In this document: piece by piece, positions 36,421 through 47,789 of the stretch
Numbering within the stretch: position 1 is the stretch's first letter
Layout of the letters: every line of letters begins with the position of its first letter
Source: Phialocephala subalpina
Lineage: Eukaryota > Ascomycota > Leotiomycetes > Helotiales > Mollisiaceae
Direction: 5' to 3'
NCBI GenBank assembly: GCA_900073065.1
Contig: FJOG01000024.1
Span: forward strand, 244,679 to 308,678
DNA length: 64,000 nt
Position numbers and translations under genes: made by a program
Notes under the pieces: generated by a model
Database searches by the model: none
Seen by the model: the letters and a program-made list of their open reading frames with translations, nothing else
Told to the model about the DNA's origin: nothing

Positions 36421-38228
36421 TCAGAAAAGCTTATTAAATGCCTTCTCAAAGAACGGAACCTTCTTCTCAGACTCTGCTGCCACAAACTCCTTCTCCTCAT
36501 CATCAATTGCCTGCTTCCCACTAAAAATATCCGCTTCTGCAGCCTTCACGAAACTCGTTTTCTTGTACACTTTCCAGAAAACATAAGTTGCAATGAAGAA
36601 AAACACCCCAAAATAAGACGAGATAAAGTCAGCTGCATTGAACGCTCCAGGCCAGAAAATGTAAAAGCCATTGAAGAACATGATGACGAATGCAAAACCG
36701 AACCCAAAATAGGAAATGTAGGGCTGCAATCCGAAGGGAGTCTTGAAGTACAGAGCATTGAGTCCGACTTGCTTGACGACGGCCGCTCTAAATCGAATAT
36801 AGGTGATGAAGATAACCATGTAGGTGATGAGGAAGGAGACCGTAGAGAGGTTGATGAACCATCCAAGGACAATGTTGGTCGAGCTTGTGGCATTGAGAAA
36901 GCTGATGCAGGATACAGCAGCGACAACAGCCAATGCGTAAATTGGAACGCCGTTGCTGAGACATTTCTTGAAGATTGCTGGGGCTTTGCCGTTGATCGAA
37001 AGCGCGTAAAGAGTGCGAGTAGATGCATAGACATATGCATTGCCACAACTCCAAGCAGACGTCAATACAATAGCATTGACAAGATTTGCAAGTCCATTAA
37101 TTCCGTGAGATCGTAGGCCAAGCACCCATGGTGAGGCCGCCGATCCACTGGCACCGGTGGAAATTGACTCGAGGAGAGCGGGGTTGTTGGCCGGGCAGAT
37201 GATTCCGAGTGCCAAAGTTCCAACAATGTAGAAAAGCCCGAGACGGAAATAGATTTTCTTCGTCGCCTTCGGAATCACAACTCGAGGATTTTGAACTTCA
37301 GCACTGGTCATCATAACCACGTCGGGTCCACCACATGCAAACCCAGCGTAAATCAAGACGCGCCAAAAACCCAAGAATCGTCCAAGGGTATCCTTCTCCA
37401 GGTATTCCTTCATTGGTTGTTCCCAATATCGGAAGCCGTAGCGGTCGTGTTGAGGATTGCCGCCAAGCACTACAAGAAGTTAGTAGGTGGTTTCAAAGGA
37501 TGCTGAGGAGCCGAGGAGTCGAGCAGCCGAGCTCTTCGGGAGCTCGACTCCCTACGAAATGGTAGAATCAGGGCAGGATGTATACGTACTAGTTATGAAA
37601 GTCGCGGCGAGGAGGCCAAGCATAAGGAGGATCTTGAAAGATGCGGTAACGAATTCCACCTCGCCGTAATACTTGACGGCAACCAAGTTGAGAATAAGCG
37701 ATATCCCAAGCGTGAGAAGAATGTACCAGCCCGGGTTGGTTTTGTCGTCCCAGAAAGAGATGACTGACACGCATCCAGTGAAATCGGAACAGACAAGCAT
37801 CAGTGCACCGTAAAAATAGATCCATCCACCAGCAAATCCCAAGGCTGGATCGACATATCTCTCTGCGAATTGAAAGATCGATCCTCTGACTGGCAGCCAC
37901 GAACACATTTCAGCAGCAGCCATAAACAGCGGCCAAAGGACAAACAGGCTGAAGAAGGTAAAACCTAGGAAACACTCAAAGGACCAGATCGAGCCAAAGC
38001 AGACCCGATTCCCACGAACATTCCAGTACCAATTGAAGACCCGATCGTGATGAGCTGCATATGGCGCGAGCTGAGACCTCGAACTGTCTTGCCGAATTTC
38101 TGTTCCGCATCTTTGGAGATTTCTGCATATCGAAAGTCTCCTGGAGGAACCTCGACTATCGACGAGGTATCGCTCGGCTGGGAGCGTTCGAGGTCAGTAC
38201 CCTCGGCATCCTTCTCTGAAAGTCCCAT
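36421..38228 (-). CDS. Amino-acid permease (APC superfamily, YAT type), one-base frameshift
   Basis: Exons in gene order are 38228-37590, broken by a frameshift, and 37469-36421, with a 120-bp intron 37470-37589. After a charged N-tail the first helix carries the APC signature (TIGSSIGTGMFVGIG then SALARSGPLS). At about 37970 the frame runs into TAG. One base on, the reading continues perfectly as FLGFTFFSLFVLWPLFMAAA and PVRGS...DPALGFAGGW, so one base (probably a T in a short T run) is missing. The rest has the expected helices and LGGNPQHDRYGFRYW, typical of yeast-type amino-acid permeases. About 12 membrane segments are expected in all. It should import amino acids by proton symport at the plasma membrane. 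Whether the missing base is real or a sequence error cannot be told. The rest of the frame is clean, which favours an error or a very recent break. Confidence 0.8.
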
Positions 38229-39056
38229 GTTGGATCGTACTATTGGACAGGTTGATTACTAATGAGACTGTACCCGAGAAGTTCAAGTTCTGAGCAAGGT
38301 GATCGACAAGTTCGACGAGAGCAATGGAGACTGGGGTGCTTAAGAGTCCATTCTGAGCGCGTCAGTGAACCGGGAACTATATGGAGAAGCTGAGCATGTT
38401 ACCTTTCTGGTTTCGGTTATCGTAGCTTCAGTGTTCATCGTCTCCAGGAGAGAGGAGTGAGCGAGAAACCTGGCGGTATCTCCCCCATTGTTGTCACCAC
38501 TAAAGGCGCAGCCGGCGATAATTGATACAGCCGATCTCCACAGTCACCAACTTATCACAGCTCGGCCACTTCGACCACTCGGTGTTTTCTCACAGCATTG
38601 AAATTGGTGAGCCTATGTTACCGGTCTCAAAGCTATCTGATAAGAACTGATAGGGGCCTTGGCCAAGAGTGGAGAGCGGTGGCGAGCCCGCCTAAAAACA
38701 ATTTGTCGAGCAAGGGTGAAGCTTCTTACCAGTGAATGGCAGAGTTGAAGTTCGGAACTGGACTGAGTACAATATAGGTACACGGTTGATACGGCAGCGA
38801 TCGTGATAGAATATGCAGTAGATGATTTGATCATTCAAGCTTCGTGTCGGGCGCCCATCGCTAAAGTTTTAGCCACTTCCAGGCTGCTAGCCACTACCGA
38901 TACAGAGGCTCGATCACCGAAATTCAGGACTGTGCCCTGTAAACTTTACCCCGCATTACCACGCACTGCCCTTCTCGGCATCTTCAACGCTGCAAACACT
39001 TCAATATTCGAAATATTTAACCACTTCAGTCTTGCTATTGCTTTCTGTCCTCAACC
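38229..39056. other. Intergenic, no supported gene
   Basis: Upstream region of the permease and 3' side of the oxidase. Short open frames only. Nothing recognised. Confidence 0.5.
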
Positions 39057-40218
39057 TTACAAAGATGACTTCATCTTGGATGTTTTGTCTCCATACACCA
39101 ACTCCACGACTTCTTTAGCAACTCCCCACGAGAGCTCATATCCTCTTCCACCAGCACCATATGCATGAACTATCTTGCGACTTGCATCGGCCTCCCCAAC
39201 CCATTCAACTTCGAGCCTCAAGCCGCCTCTTCTAGTTGGTCTCCTCCCAACAATGTCCTCCACAACATCGAACTTGCCTTCCGCATTCAAAATTTGCGGA
39301 AACATCGTTGCAACTCGTTGAAGTATCACATCGCGAGTCTCCAATGAAACTTCTGAGGTCCAGTCATTGGGCTCTTTTGTACCGCCTACAATTGTGCCAC
39401 CATGGAGTGGACGAGGAATTACGAAAGACCATGACCCGTCCGAGTTTTGTTGAGTGATGGTTCGATCGCAAGGATTCGAGACGAGACAAGTTTGCCCTGT
39501 TCTATTGTCAGTCGACGAGAGTCTACTCGAACGTTTTGCGAATATTACCTCGAGTTGTGAAAACATTTGGATCTCCAAACCCGAATCCTGAACAATTCAC
39601 AACTGTATTGATATCTGAAGCCATGGAAAAAGCCTCCTCGATGCTGTTCAGACGATGTCGTTTTGTCTTGCCGCCCTTCAGTACGAATTTTCTGAGAAGA
39701 TGCGCGCAATAGACCGGCGAGTTCAAGCACCACGTTCGATACTTCGCCCCCCAAACAGAACCTTCAGGCAGTTCCGCCTTTTCCAATAATCTAAATCCAT
39801 CAATCTCCGCATATCCACCTCGAAGCTCAACATATGCATCTGATGGTGTTTGGAGATAGTCAAACCCGTCGAGGAAAATGATACCTGCGGCCGGCTCTAC
39901 AGCTGCCTCTTGCTTCAGCAATTGATAAGTCACCCTACTCAGAGCATGTTCCTTGATATCTTGGGGTGTTGTAGCGGGAATGGGTCGATAATGTGCTCCA
40001 GCCCATGGCGACGCATAGTCAATGGATCGGTCAGAAGGGAATTCACGAGCCACTATTAGGATCTCGGTTTTCGAGTCGGCTCGCTCCTGGATGCGGAGTG
40101 CGGAAGTTAATCCGAGAATTCCAGCTCTATAAAAGAATAATCAGAAACTATACTCCCAATAAATGGTTATTGACTAGCGTGCTTACCCAACAACCACGAT
40201 AGTCTCCTTTTTTGGCAT
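39057..40218 (-). CDS. D-amino-acid-oxidase-like FAD oxidoreductase
   Basis: Three exons in gene order, 40218-40187, 40126-39549 and 39496-39057, give 349 residues. Introns of 60 and 52 bp close the phase. The first intron splits the Rossmann motif VVVGAGILGLTSA, giving the FAD-binding GxGxxG. Other DAO-family marks are YASPWAGAHYRP, VNCSGFGFGDPNVF, RGQTCLVSNP, the IVGGTKEPNDW region, and the C-terminal HAYGAGGRGYELSWG. The enzyme should oxidise a D-amino acid, or D-aspartate, to the 2-oxo acid with H2O2 and ammonia. Substrate choice cannot be read. The chain ends Ser-Ser-Leu, close to a peroxisomal PTS1 tripeptide but without its basic residue. It is divergently transcribed from the amidohydrolase across 416 bp and next to an amino-acid permease. 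Confidence 0.86.
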
Positions 40219-40634
40219 GTCTCAATGTTGTATTCGTCAAGTGTTTGCCAGAGATTGTATCTTACTGAATCTCGATCAGGACGAAAACAACACCCTTTCT
40301 CGTACGTATTACGGACCGAATGCAGCCCATTCTTTCCATGAACATAATTGAAGCGCCGCGATAAGAGTCGGTGTCGGCTCCTGCGATTTTTGCCGACTCG
40401 GCGACTCCTTCCGTTAGCAAAGGTGGGGGACTCGATCGAGACGCGTTGCTGTCGCGTCTCTCGCACTACAATTCTACAGCGTCCAAGGAACACCAAGAAC
40501 TCTTTTGCGAATTCAGTATAATTTTCCCGTATTTCTCCATTCTGTTCATAGTTCAAATCGGTAATCAGCGTTTCCAAACACCCAGCCTTGACAGGACAAT
40601 CGAGGAGGCGAGACCACTCTGTCGGCAAATCACA
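40219..40634. promoter_or_regulatory. Shared divergent promoter with GATA site and inverted repeats
   Basis: 416 bp between the oxidase (leftward) and the amidohydrolase (rightward). A GATAAG at 40360-40365 fits the binding site of AreA/NIT2-type nitrogen regulators. An imperfect hairpin spans about 40365-40407, with GAGTCG...TCGGC facing GCCGA...CGACTC. A perfect 8-base inverted repeat, GAGACGCG and CGCGTCTC, lies at 40438-40460 with a 7-base spacer. These could be operator sites for a dimeric regulator. No binding can be proven from sequence. Confidence 0.45.
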
Positions 40635-42183
40635 ATGCTCTACATTCATGCAACTATCATTACCGTCGATCCTGGACGAAGAATCATTGAAAATGGCGCC
40701 ATTCTTGTTGTCGAAGATACGATCAAGGATATCGGCTTGTCCACCGATCTCCTCGCAAAGTATCCCTCATCTGCCACATACGATCTTGAAAATCACATTG
40801 TGATTCCAGGCTTGATCTCAACACACATGCACGTAGTGCAGTCGATCTTCCGTGGAACGGCTGATGATGTCGATTTGGTCAGCTGGATGTGCGATCGTAT
40901 ATGGGTGATGCAGGGAAATATTCTTCCAGAAGAAGCTTACGCCGCTGCACGTCTCTCAATTGCGGAGATGCTCCTGGGAGGGACGACAACTTTTCTGGAA
41001 AGTCTATGGGCAGAACGCTATGGATTCGATAAGTTGGTAAAAGCAGTAGAGGAGTCTGGCATTCGTGGCTGTCTTGGGAAGGTGGTGATGGACGTCAACC
41101 CCGACCAACCGGCGTTTCGAACAAAGATGCATAGCGGACTTGTTGAGGGTAGAGAAACTCTCAAAGCTGCGATTCAGATGTGGGAGAAGTACGATGGAGT
41201 CGCGAACGACAGAGTGAAAGTTTGGTTTGGAGCTAGAACTCCAGGCGGGGTAACCACCGAGTTTTTGCGCGAGATGTGCAAAGAAGCAAAGGAGAGGAAC
41301 ATTCACATCACCATGCACTGCCTAGAAGAACGCCCTGACAGAGAAGTCTTTGAAAGCTTCAAAATGTCTCCGATGGAATATTGCGACTCCATCGGCCTCC
41401 TCTCCGACCGAGCGGTATTGATTCATATGTGCTGGGTGGAGGAGCGTGAGATGGAACTATTGAGGCAGACGGGAACGCATATTGCACATTGTCCTGCCTC
41501 AAATTTGAAACTAGGGTCTGGCTTCTGCCCTGTCCCCAAACTCTTGAAAGCTGGTGTCAATGTAGGAATAGGTTGCGATGGAGCGCCCTGCAACAATACC
41601 CTCGATCTCTTCCAAGAAATGAGACTTGCCGCATGGATTCACAAAGGTTATAACCTTGATCCAAAGGTGGTATCTGCGGAAGAAGCTCTTGAAATGGCAA
41701 CAATCAATGGTGCAAAAGCTCTAGGTCTCGATGGGACAATTGGAAGCCTGGAAGTTGGAAAGAAAGCTGATTTTGTTGGCATTAAACTCAAGAGAGCGCA
41801 CCAAGTTCCAAATTATGATCCTGTGGCCACTATAGTTTATTCTACAAATGCTGGAGATGTAGACTTGGTAGTTGTGAACGGGAAGGTGGTAGTCAAGGAC
41901 GGAAAGCTGACCACCATTGATGAGGCTACAACAAGTAAGAATAATCGCCGCCCGTTCCCAGTTCTCAATCCCACTTTGGATTCATCTCTTACATCTCATA
42001 TTCTCAAGAGTCTTTTCTTCATAATTCCAGCAATTCCTCTTGCTTTGAATCAGCCTCAATTAGAAAAGTTGCTAACTCTATGGTGATTTAGTGAAGGAAG
42101 GAATTGCGGCAGGTGCAGCGGTCATTTCAAGGTCCGGTCTCGCCAAGGTGATTGTCCCCAAATGGCCGGTAGTTCGTGGTTGA
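40635..42183 (+). CDS. TrzA/AtzA-type amidohydrolase (deaminase or chlorohydrolase family)
   Basis: Two exons, 40635-41934 and 42092-42183, give 463 residues. The 157-bp intron (GTAAGA, GCTAAC branch, TTTAG) closes the phase and replaces a low-complexity read-through tail by MKEGIAAGAAVISRSGLAKV. The frame is open further upstream, but 40635 is the first ATG that starts the family's N-terminal beta-sandwich (MLYIHATIITVDPGRRIIEN). Metal ligands are in order: STHMHVVQS (HxH), MHCLEE, HMCWVEE, and the Asp in GCDGAPCNN. The closest known functions are guanine, cytosine, S-adenosylhomocysteine and melamine/atrazine-type deaminases or dechlorinases, which release ammonia from heterocycles or amides. 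The exact substrate is not predictable. It shares a promoter with the flavin oxidase. Confidence 0.85.
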
Positions 42184-42796
42184 TAAAAATTGCATACAAT
42201 CGCAATGAATTATATGACATTCTCGAACATACTTCTGCTTTGTTTCCTCCTCTCATTGTTGATGACATCTCCGTTCTCGTTCAGAGGCTCCGGTCATCTG
42301 TCGTGTTCGGCTGTGCACCAGTGGCTCGCTTAACACGACCACCCCCAAATCGTTGATGCGCCAAATTCCATGATCTATTGAGCAACACCAGGCTGCCTTT
42401 CTAAATTCAACTCGATATTTGGTGCTTTTTTTGTGTTTCAAAGTAATATAGCAATACTCCAGAACGACCACGAAAAGCACCAGACCTAATCTGAGGCTAT
42501 TGGCGAACCTTCTATGAATGTTTACAAGGTCCACGTCGAAGAAATCACGACTCTAGATGCGAAATTTAATCATTCACAAGTGCTGTCTTGAGCTTATATG
42601 AGTTTAGAACTTTAGACTGAAATCGAGGAGAAAGCCCCTGTTCTGGGGAAACGTTGGTTCCTTGTTCGTGGCTTGCTAGGTGGCTTGGTGGCTGAAGTTC
42701 AGCCGCAGCTATTTTGAGACTTCCCCTTACCTCACTCAAAACAGAATTCTTCTCGTAACAACACAGATTTCCTTAAATCCACCCACATTCGTAACA
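42184..42796. other. Intergenic, no supported gene
   Basis: 3' side of the amidohydrolase and promoter of the OST-alpha-like gene. Nothing recognised. Confidence 0.5.
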
Positions 42797-44301
42797 ATGT
42801 CCTTCAATGGCACGTGCAACGACACCTTGATAGACCTGCGCAGTAAGCTCTTCATAACCTGCTTCCACAGCCTGACTTGACACATTTGCAGTTGGCGCTT
42901 CGGAGGTTCCTGTTGTCGGGAGCCTCACCTTTCACTCGCTCGCTCTCATCATAGATCTCTCATGTATGAGTCTTGGCATCAGTCTGAGCACCTATCTCAT
43001 GTTCAGGCATGCATTGAACTACACTGTCCCAAGAGTACAGAAATAGTCTGTATCCAGCATTTCCCAACCTCGTCATTTCACTACTGACGTGCCTCAGCCT
43101 CATCAGAATCATCTTCATGATCCCAGTATACTCGCTCTGTACCTTCCTATCAGCATATTTTTACTGGGAAGCAGCGTATTTCCAGTTCATCAGTGCTGCG
43201 TATGCAAGTGTTGCAGTGACAGCATACTTCTCGCTATTATGCCAATATGTTGCCCCTAATCTGCATGAGAACAAGAATTATTTCAGTAGAATTACTCCAG
43301 ATCCGTGGGGAAATCACTTTCCTGTGCCGGTGGCGTGGTTCAGAGCTTGTTGTTGTGGTGAAGCGGGGCCGTGGCGCACACCCCGCAATGGGTTGATTTG
43401 GTTCAATGTGCGCGGACAATTAAAACTTTAAAGAACCTAGCTGACCTCTAACAGATATTGTGGATTGGGGTCTTTCAATATAGTTTCTTCCGAGTGTCGA
43501 TGTCAATCATTGCGATCATCACGCAGTATCTGGGAAAATATTGTCAATCCTCCATGTCACCATTGTTCACTCACATCTGGGTAAGACCGGACATCTCTCT
43601 CAAGTCTCAACAGCCCTTGCAGAGGTTTAAATTGACACTGGAATAGGTCCTAGTTGTCGATGTCTTCTCAGCAGCCATCGCCATGTACTGCCTCACTCAA
43701 TTCCATTGGCAAATGAAAGATGCCCTCGCACCTCACAAAGCTGGACTCAAACTCTGGTGCATCAAACTCGTCTACGCGTTTTCTCTCTACCAAAATGTCC
43801 GTCGCGTCCCCTTTACTTCACCTTCGATCCCTCACTAACACCAGCCAGCTAATTCTCTCGGCAATAACTTCCCACTGGATGCCCCACCCCTTCGCTGCAA
43901 AACCCACCTCAATACTTGCCTATCCCGACATCAAAATCGGGATCCCAACTCTTATGTTAACATTCGAACTCTTCATAATGTCTATCATGCACCTCTTTGC
44001 CTTTCCATGGCAGCCTTATGATAAATCACAACCTCACACTTCGGAAAATCAAGGAGGGGCATTGGGATGGAAAGCTTTTGCAGACGCCTTGAATGGGTGG
44101 GACTTGGTGACAGCGCTATGGAGGACTGTTATGTTGATCTTCAGGAAGAAAAAGTATGCCGAAGTGGGAAGAGAAGGTGGAAGTGACGAAGGAGGGTGGG
44201 GTTGGTGGTCGAGGAAGAGAGGGGTGAGGGGGATGACGGTGGGGTTGGAGAGGTTTGATGATGAGGCGAGGTTGATTGCTCCGTTTTCTGGGCAACGTTG
44301 A
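42797..44301 (+). CDS. OST-alpha/TMEM184-like membrane protein (DUF300)
   Basis: Six exons, 42797-42842, 42892-43045, 43098-43407, 43455-43580, 43647-43796 and 43849-44301, give 412 residues. All introns are 47-66 bp and all phases close, including a slightly atypical GTCTGT donor at 43046. Membrane helices: GSLTFHSLALIIDLSCMSLG, RIIFMIPVYSLCTFL, FISAAYASVAVTAYFSLL, ILWIGVFQYSFFRVSMS, VLVVDVFSAAIAMYCL, LKLWCIKLVYAFSLYQ and TLMLTFELFIMSIMHLFAFP. The IIFMIPVYS motif, the Cys-rich FRACCCG loop and the LAYPDIKIGIP segment are characteristic of the organic solute transporter alpha / TMEM184 family. Yeast and plant relatives act in vacuolar or secretory membranes. The C-terminal 90 residues are charged and cytosolic. 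The substrate is unknown. Confidence 0.85.
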
Positions 44302-44650
44302 TGTTCCTGATCTACTGAGACTTTGCACAGCCTACCATGACGGAGAAGTTGGCGCTGGGAGGGACTGACTGTGCAGGCAAGTGAGTCTTGGCATTCGCTT
44401 GCGAGAAGGGGGCGGGGTAAGCTTCGATAAGTGACGACACCAAATCGACAATAATTATATAGATCCACCATTGCGTTATAAAGGCAGTAGCATTACTTTA
44501 TAAGCTCACTCCTCCCGCCTCGGGTATAAAACTATGATATGATCGCTCCAATCCAAACGAGGTGTATTTCCGCCACATGTTCTCCTAATCATTATTTCCT
44601 TCACTTCTACAGAGACTCGGCACTTTACATTCCTCTCATGTCCAGAACTA
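44302..44650. other. Convergent intergenic space
   Basis: Between the OST-alpha-like gene and the dying transporter. Nothing recognised. Confidence 0.55.
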
Positions 44651-46803
44651 CTACAGCGGACTCTTACAAACAAACGAATTGGTCGTCTCATTCGCAAACG
44701 TCGTAATCAAATTCTCAATCGCACTATACGAGCCTAACGCAGCCAAATACAACGCACCAAGCATGTGCAAAAAGTTAAAAACAGTCCGATACCACCGCCC
44801 GCCAAAGAAGCCGCGAACCCATCTCTTCGGTCCAGAATCTTTTCGTTCAAATCTACCAGTTGCGGGATCGAAACCTTCCTCAGGAAGAACCGCGTTCTTC
44901 TTCATGGAATAGGCGAGAGCGAGCATTGGTGGGAAGGTGTAGGTGAATTGGAGGATGCAGATTGCGGAGACGATGCCTGAAAGTCCGACAAAGTCGGGGA
45001 TGCCTGCTGCAATTATGAAGGCGATGGACCAGTAGATGGGGATTAGGCCGACCTAGATTAGCTTTCCGGCTCTGGTGGTGAGGGCTGGTGCGTGGAGAAG
45101 TTCGACGAAGATGTTGTTGTAGCGAACTGGGAGAGGTTTTGTGATAGTGGCGAACCTTTGATTCCAATTTTGCCGTAGAGAGCAGCAACGATCAATGCAC
45201 TGACCATTGCGAATACATTTCCTGCTGTTTGCAAGCTGTACTTTCCGATGCCGAGATAGCTAGGGGGTAATGGTATACTGGCCTGAAGTGGTGTCAGTGT
45301 GGTCATTTTGTTGGCATTCGAAAGCTCACCCTTTGAGGGATATTAAGGGGCAGACGTACCTTGATAACCGTACATGAAGAGACCATAAAACATATACACA
45401 ACATAGATGAAGGTTTGCGCAGCCCACATGCCCTTCAAGAAGTCTCTCGGATACCTCATCTTGGGCATGAATTCCGGAGAGATCATAGCACCACCATATG
45501 CAAAGACCGCTTGCATAGCACCATTGACAGAACCAGCAAAGTTGCCAGATGGAGGGAGCCCAGCAGAATGTTGGATAGGAGGATAAACGCCATTGACTGG
45601 GGTCACGGAGAAACCTCCATTGAGCGTTGCTCTGGCTGACTGAGTGGAACCACGAAAATTTGGGGGAGAGTGTGCTGCAGCTCCCATGGTGATTATCATG
45701 CAAACGACGTTGATCCAGACAGCAACATTTGCAAGCCAACCGAAATTTTGAAGTGTTCGAACTTGACCGAAGAAGAACCCCGCCAAACACCAGACCAGGG
45801 CGCAGATGGCAAAACAGAGCTTGAACTTGGCTGATTGGGATAAGGCTTCCCCATTGGATACAACAATGATACCGACATCCAGGAGCAGTTGAATAGACTG
45901 GAGAATGTTGAAGAGGTAGCCGAGCCAGAGTCCGTAGAGCCGAAAGCCCATGTCACCGTAGCTCTTGAGAGGATACTCATACGAGTTCATGCCCCATGCA
46001 CACTTCCCATAATAAATAACCGGAGTAGCCTGCAAGGGCACCGAAAACAGTGAAACGTGCAATCCCGGGACTGCATTTTTGTAAGTGATTGTCAACCGAC
46101 GTGGAACGAGAAGTCACTTGTCAGTTGCTGGTCACGTGTAGTGGTGCCATGCTCTCTTTCCATATGTAGTATAGCTCGGGAGTAATCTCACAGACCCTTA
46201 TATCCTCATTCTCCTCCATAGCTAGCTCTACAGACTTAACAATACGATCTTTTACCCACATACCGATGCCAGACCCTCGTAGCATCTCATATCACTCACC
46301 CCCATCCCATTGTAGCAAAAGCAAACGGAAGAGCAAAGGGACCAAGAATGTCCGTAGTGATCAGGTAGAATATGGCACGTTTCGTCGCCGTTCCCAAAGC
46401 ACGACTCGCATTCGTCCACTCTTGGTCACTGATGTTTGCACGTTTTTCCGGGTCGGACAGGTCCGTCGTTGCGTTGATGCTTCTCAGCCGATGAGACATT
46501 GCTTGCTCCCATGCCGGATTTGCTAAGAAACACCATCTCAACCCAGTCTCGTGTACCTTGAATATCACCGAGGTGCAGCTCCTCCTCAGCACGTGTCTTA
46601 TTTGCGTAGTAACTGTGTTCTTCAAAAGTGATACTGATGTCGTGGAGTGGTCGAACTTGAGGCCTGATCAGGACCGTAGGGGGCTCTTTGGCTTCTCCAT
46701 TGGTCAACGGGGCTTCGAGAGTGGTGTTCTCGTTAGACTTCTTGCCTTCGGCAGTGAGACGAGGGTCCGGGCCTTCGAGGGCGATATTTGCTAGATTTGA
46801 CAT
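44651..46803 (-). pseudogene. AAAP amino-acid transporter, inactivated
   Basis: Read leftward from ATG 46803. Exon 1 (46803-46557) has the family N-tail (SITFEEHSYYANKTRAEEE). A short 34-bp intron leads to NPAWEQAMSHRLRS and then to LITTDILGPFALPFAFATMGWG. A 229-bp intron leads to PGIARFTVFGALAGYSGYLL. At about 45990 one extra base shifts the frame before NSYEYPLKSYGDMGFRLYG. The clean central part (46000-45361) contains several helices. After the next intron a second extra base, in a five-G run at 45263-45267, shifts the frame before SYLGIGKYSLQTAGNVFAMV. TAG at 45053-45055 stands where the family has Trp (GKLI_VGLIPIYW). The tail ends at 44651. The remnant of another intron is only 29 bp. 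Two indels plus a G-to-A type stop make this a pseudogene rather than one error. It would have been a vacuolar or plasma-membrane amino-acid/auxin permease-family carrier. Confidence 0.75.
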
Positions 46804-47789
46804 GACTGATAGGAGGGCTCTGTGTGCTTCTCGAAATCGAGTACAGTTGTCCCCAAGGAGGGGGTTTACAAGTAATAAGTTGTTGTGTCGTGCTGTCGAG
46901 GCTTGAGGGCTTCAGACGTCGACGGAGAAGGTGCACGTTAAGTAGGATGCATGCTCCAGTCAAGGTGTGCAAGGCTGCCGCACAGAAGCACATATTGTCT
47001 CAACTGCCTTATCTGGTAGGGTGGTAACATAGAATGCACTATTTCCCCATCTCTGTCACGCAATCAAGCTTTTGATATGAACATCATACGACGAGAACTT
47101 CCTTTGACCTTCGGTGATGGGGGTGGAATGATCCGTCCCAGCCTTGACATAGTCTGTACTATCTCCCAAAAAAAAAAACTACGTAGAGTCATAGTGGTGA
47201 TACACATAGCCTATATCCATGATAAGGACAAGTATAAACTGAAGAGCATGTCACATCTGTGTGGGAAATCCTCCGTAAACAAAGTAGGGGGAGTAAGAGC
47301 TTAGATGCCTTGGCAATAGCTTATCTCCTCATATGAGTGTAGGGGACGGCGTTGTGAAATGGCCCTTTGCCGGAAACAATGCCATAGGGCAGGAGGAAGA
47401 AATGTGGCGTTGAAAGTGTCGAGATGAAAAGTGGCATGACTGCTCGCGTGCACTCGAACCCCCACCAAGACACGTGAGTGATCACTGGAGAGATCTTGAT
47501 ACGCTCGAGTCCACCGAGTGCAATTAATCCGCACTAAAACTTTTCGAGCTGCCTTTTCAACATTATCTCATGGTTCGGCTTCAATCAGGGCAATTGAATG
47601 ATCCGAATATCGGTACGTCTCGGCACTTGCAAATTACAAGTATGATGCGAGATAAACAAGCAGTAAATGCAACGCAGTTGAAAATAGATTTCACTAGAGG
47701 TGACGACGTGAACATAGAGTTTGTGAAGGAAGCCTTGAAGTCTCGTTGATACACCTCATCAAACGACCACAACCATGAGGCCAAACACT
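46804..47789. other. Intergenic, no supported gene
   Basis: No spliceable protein recognised. An A10 tract occurs at about 47169. Otherwise nothing seen. Confidence 0.5.

Noticed and set aside
40371..40634. Upstream extension of the amidohydrolase frame to an earlier ATG
   Set aside because: The added 88 residues are not family-like and would use up the divergent promoter. The ATG at 40635 opens directly into the conserved N-terminal strand.
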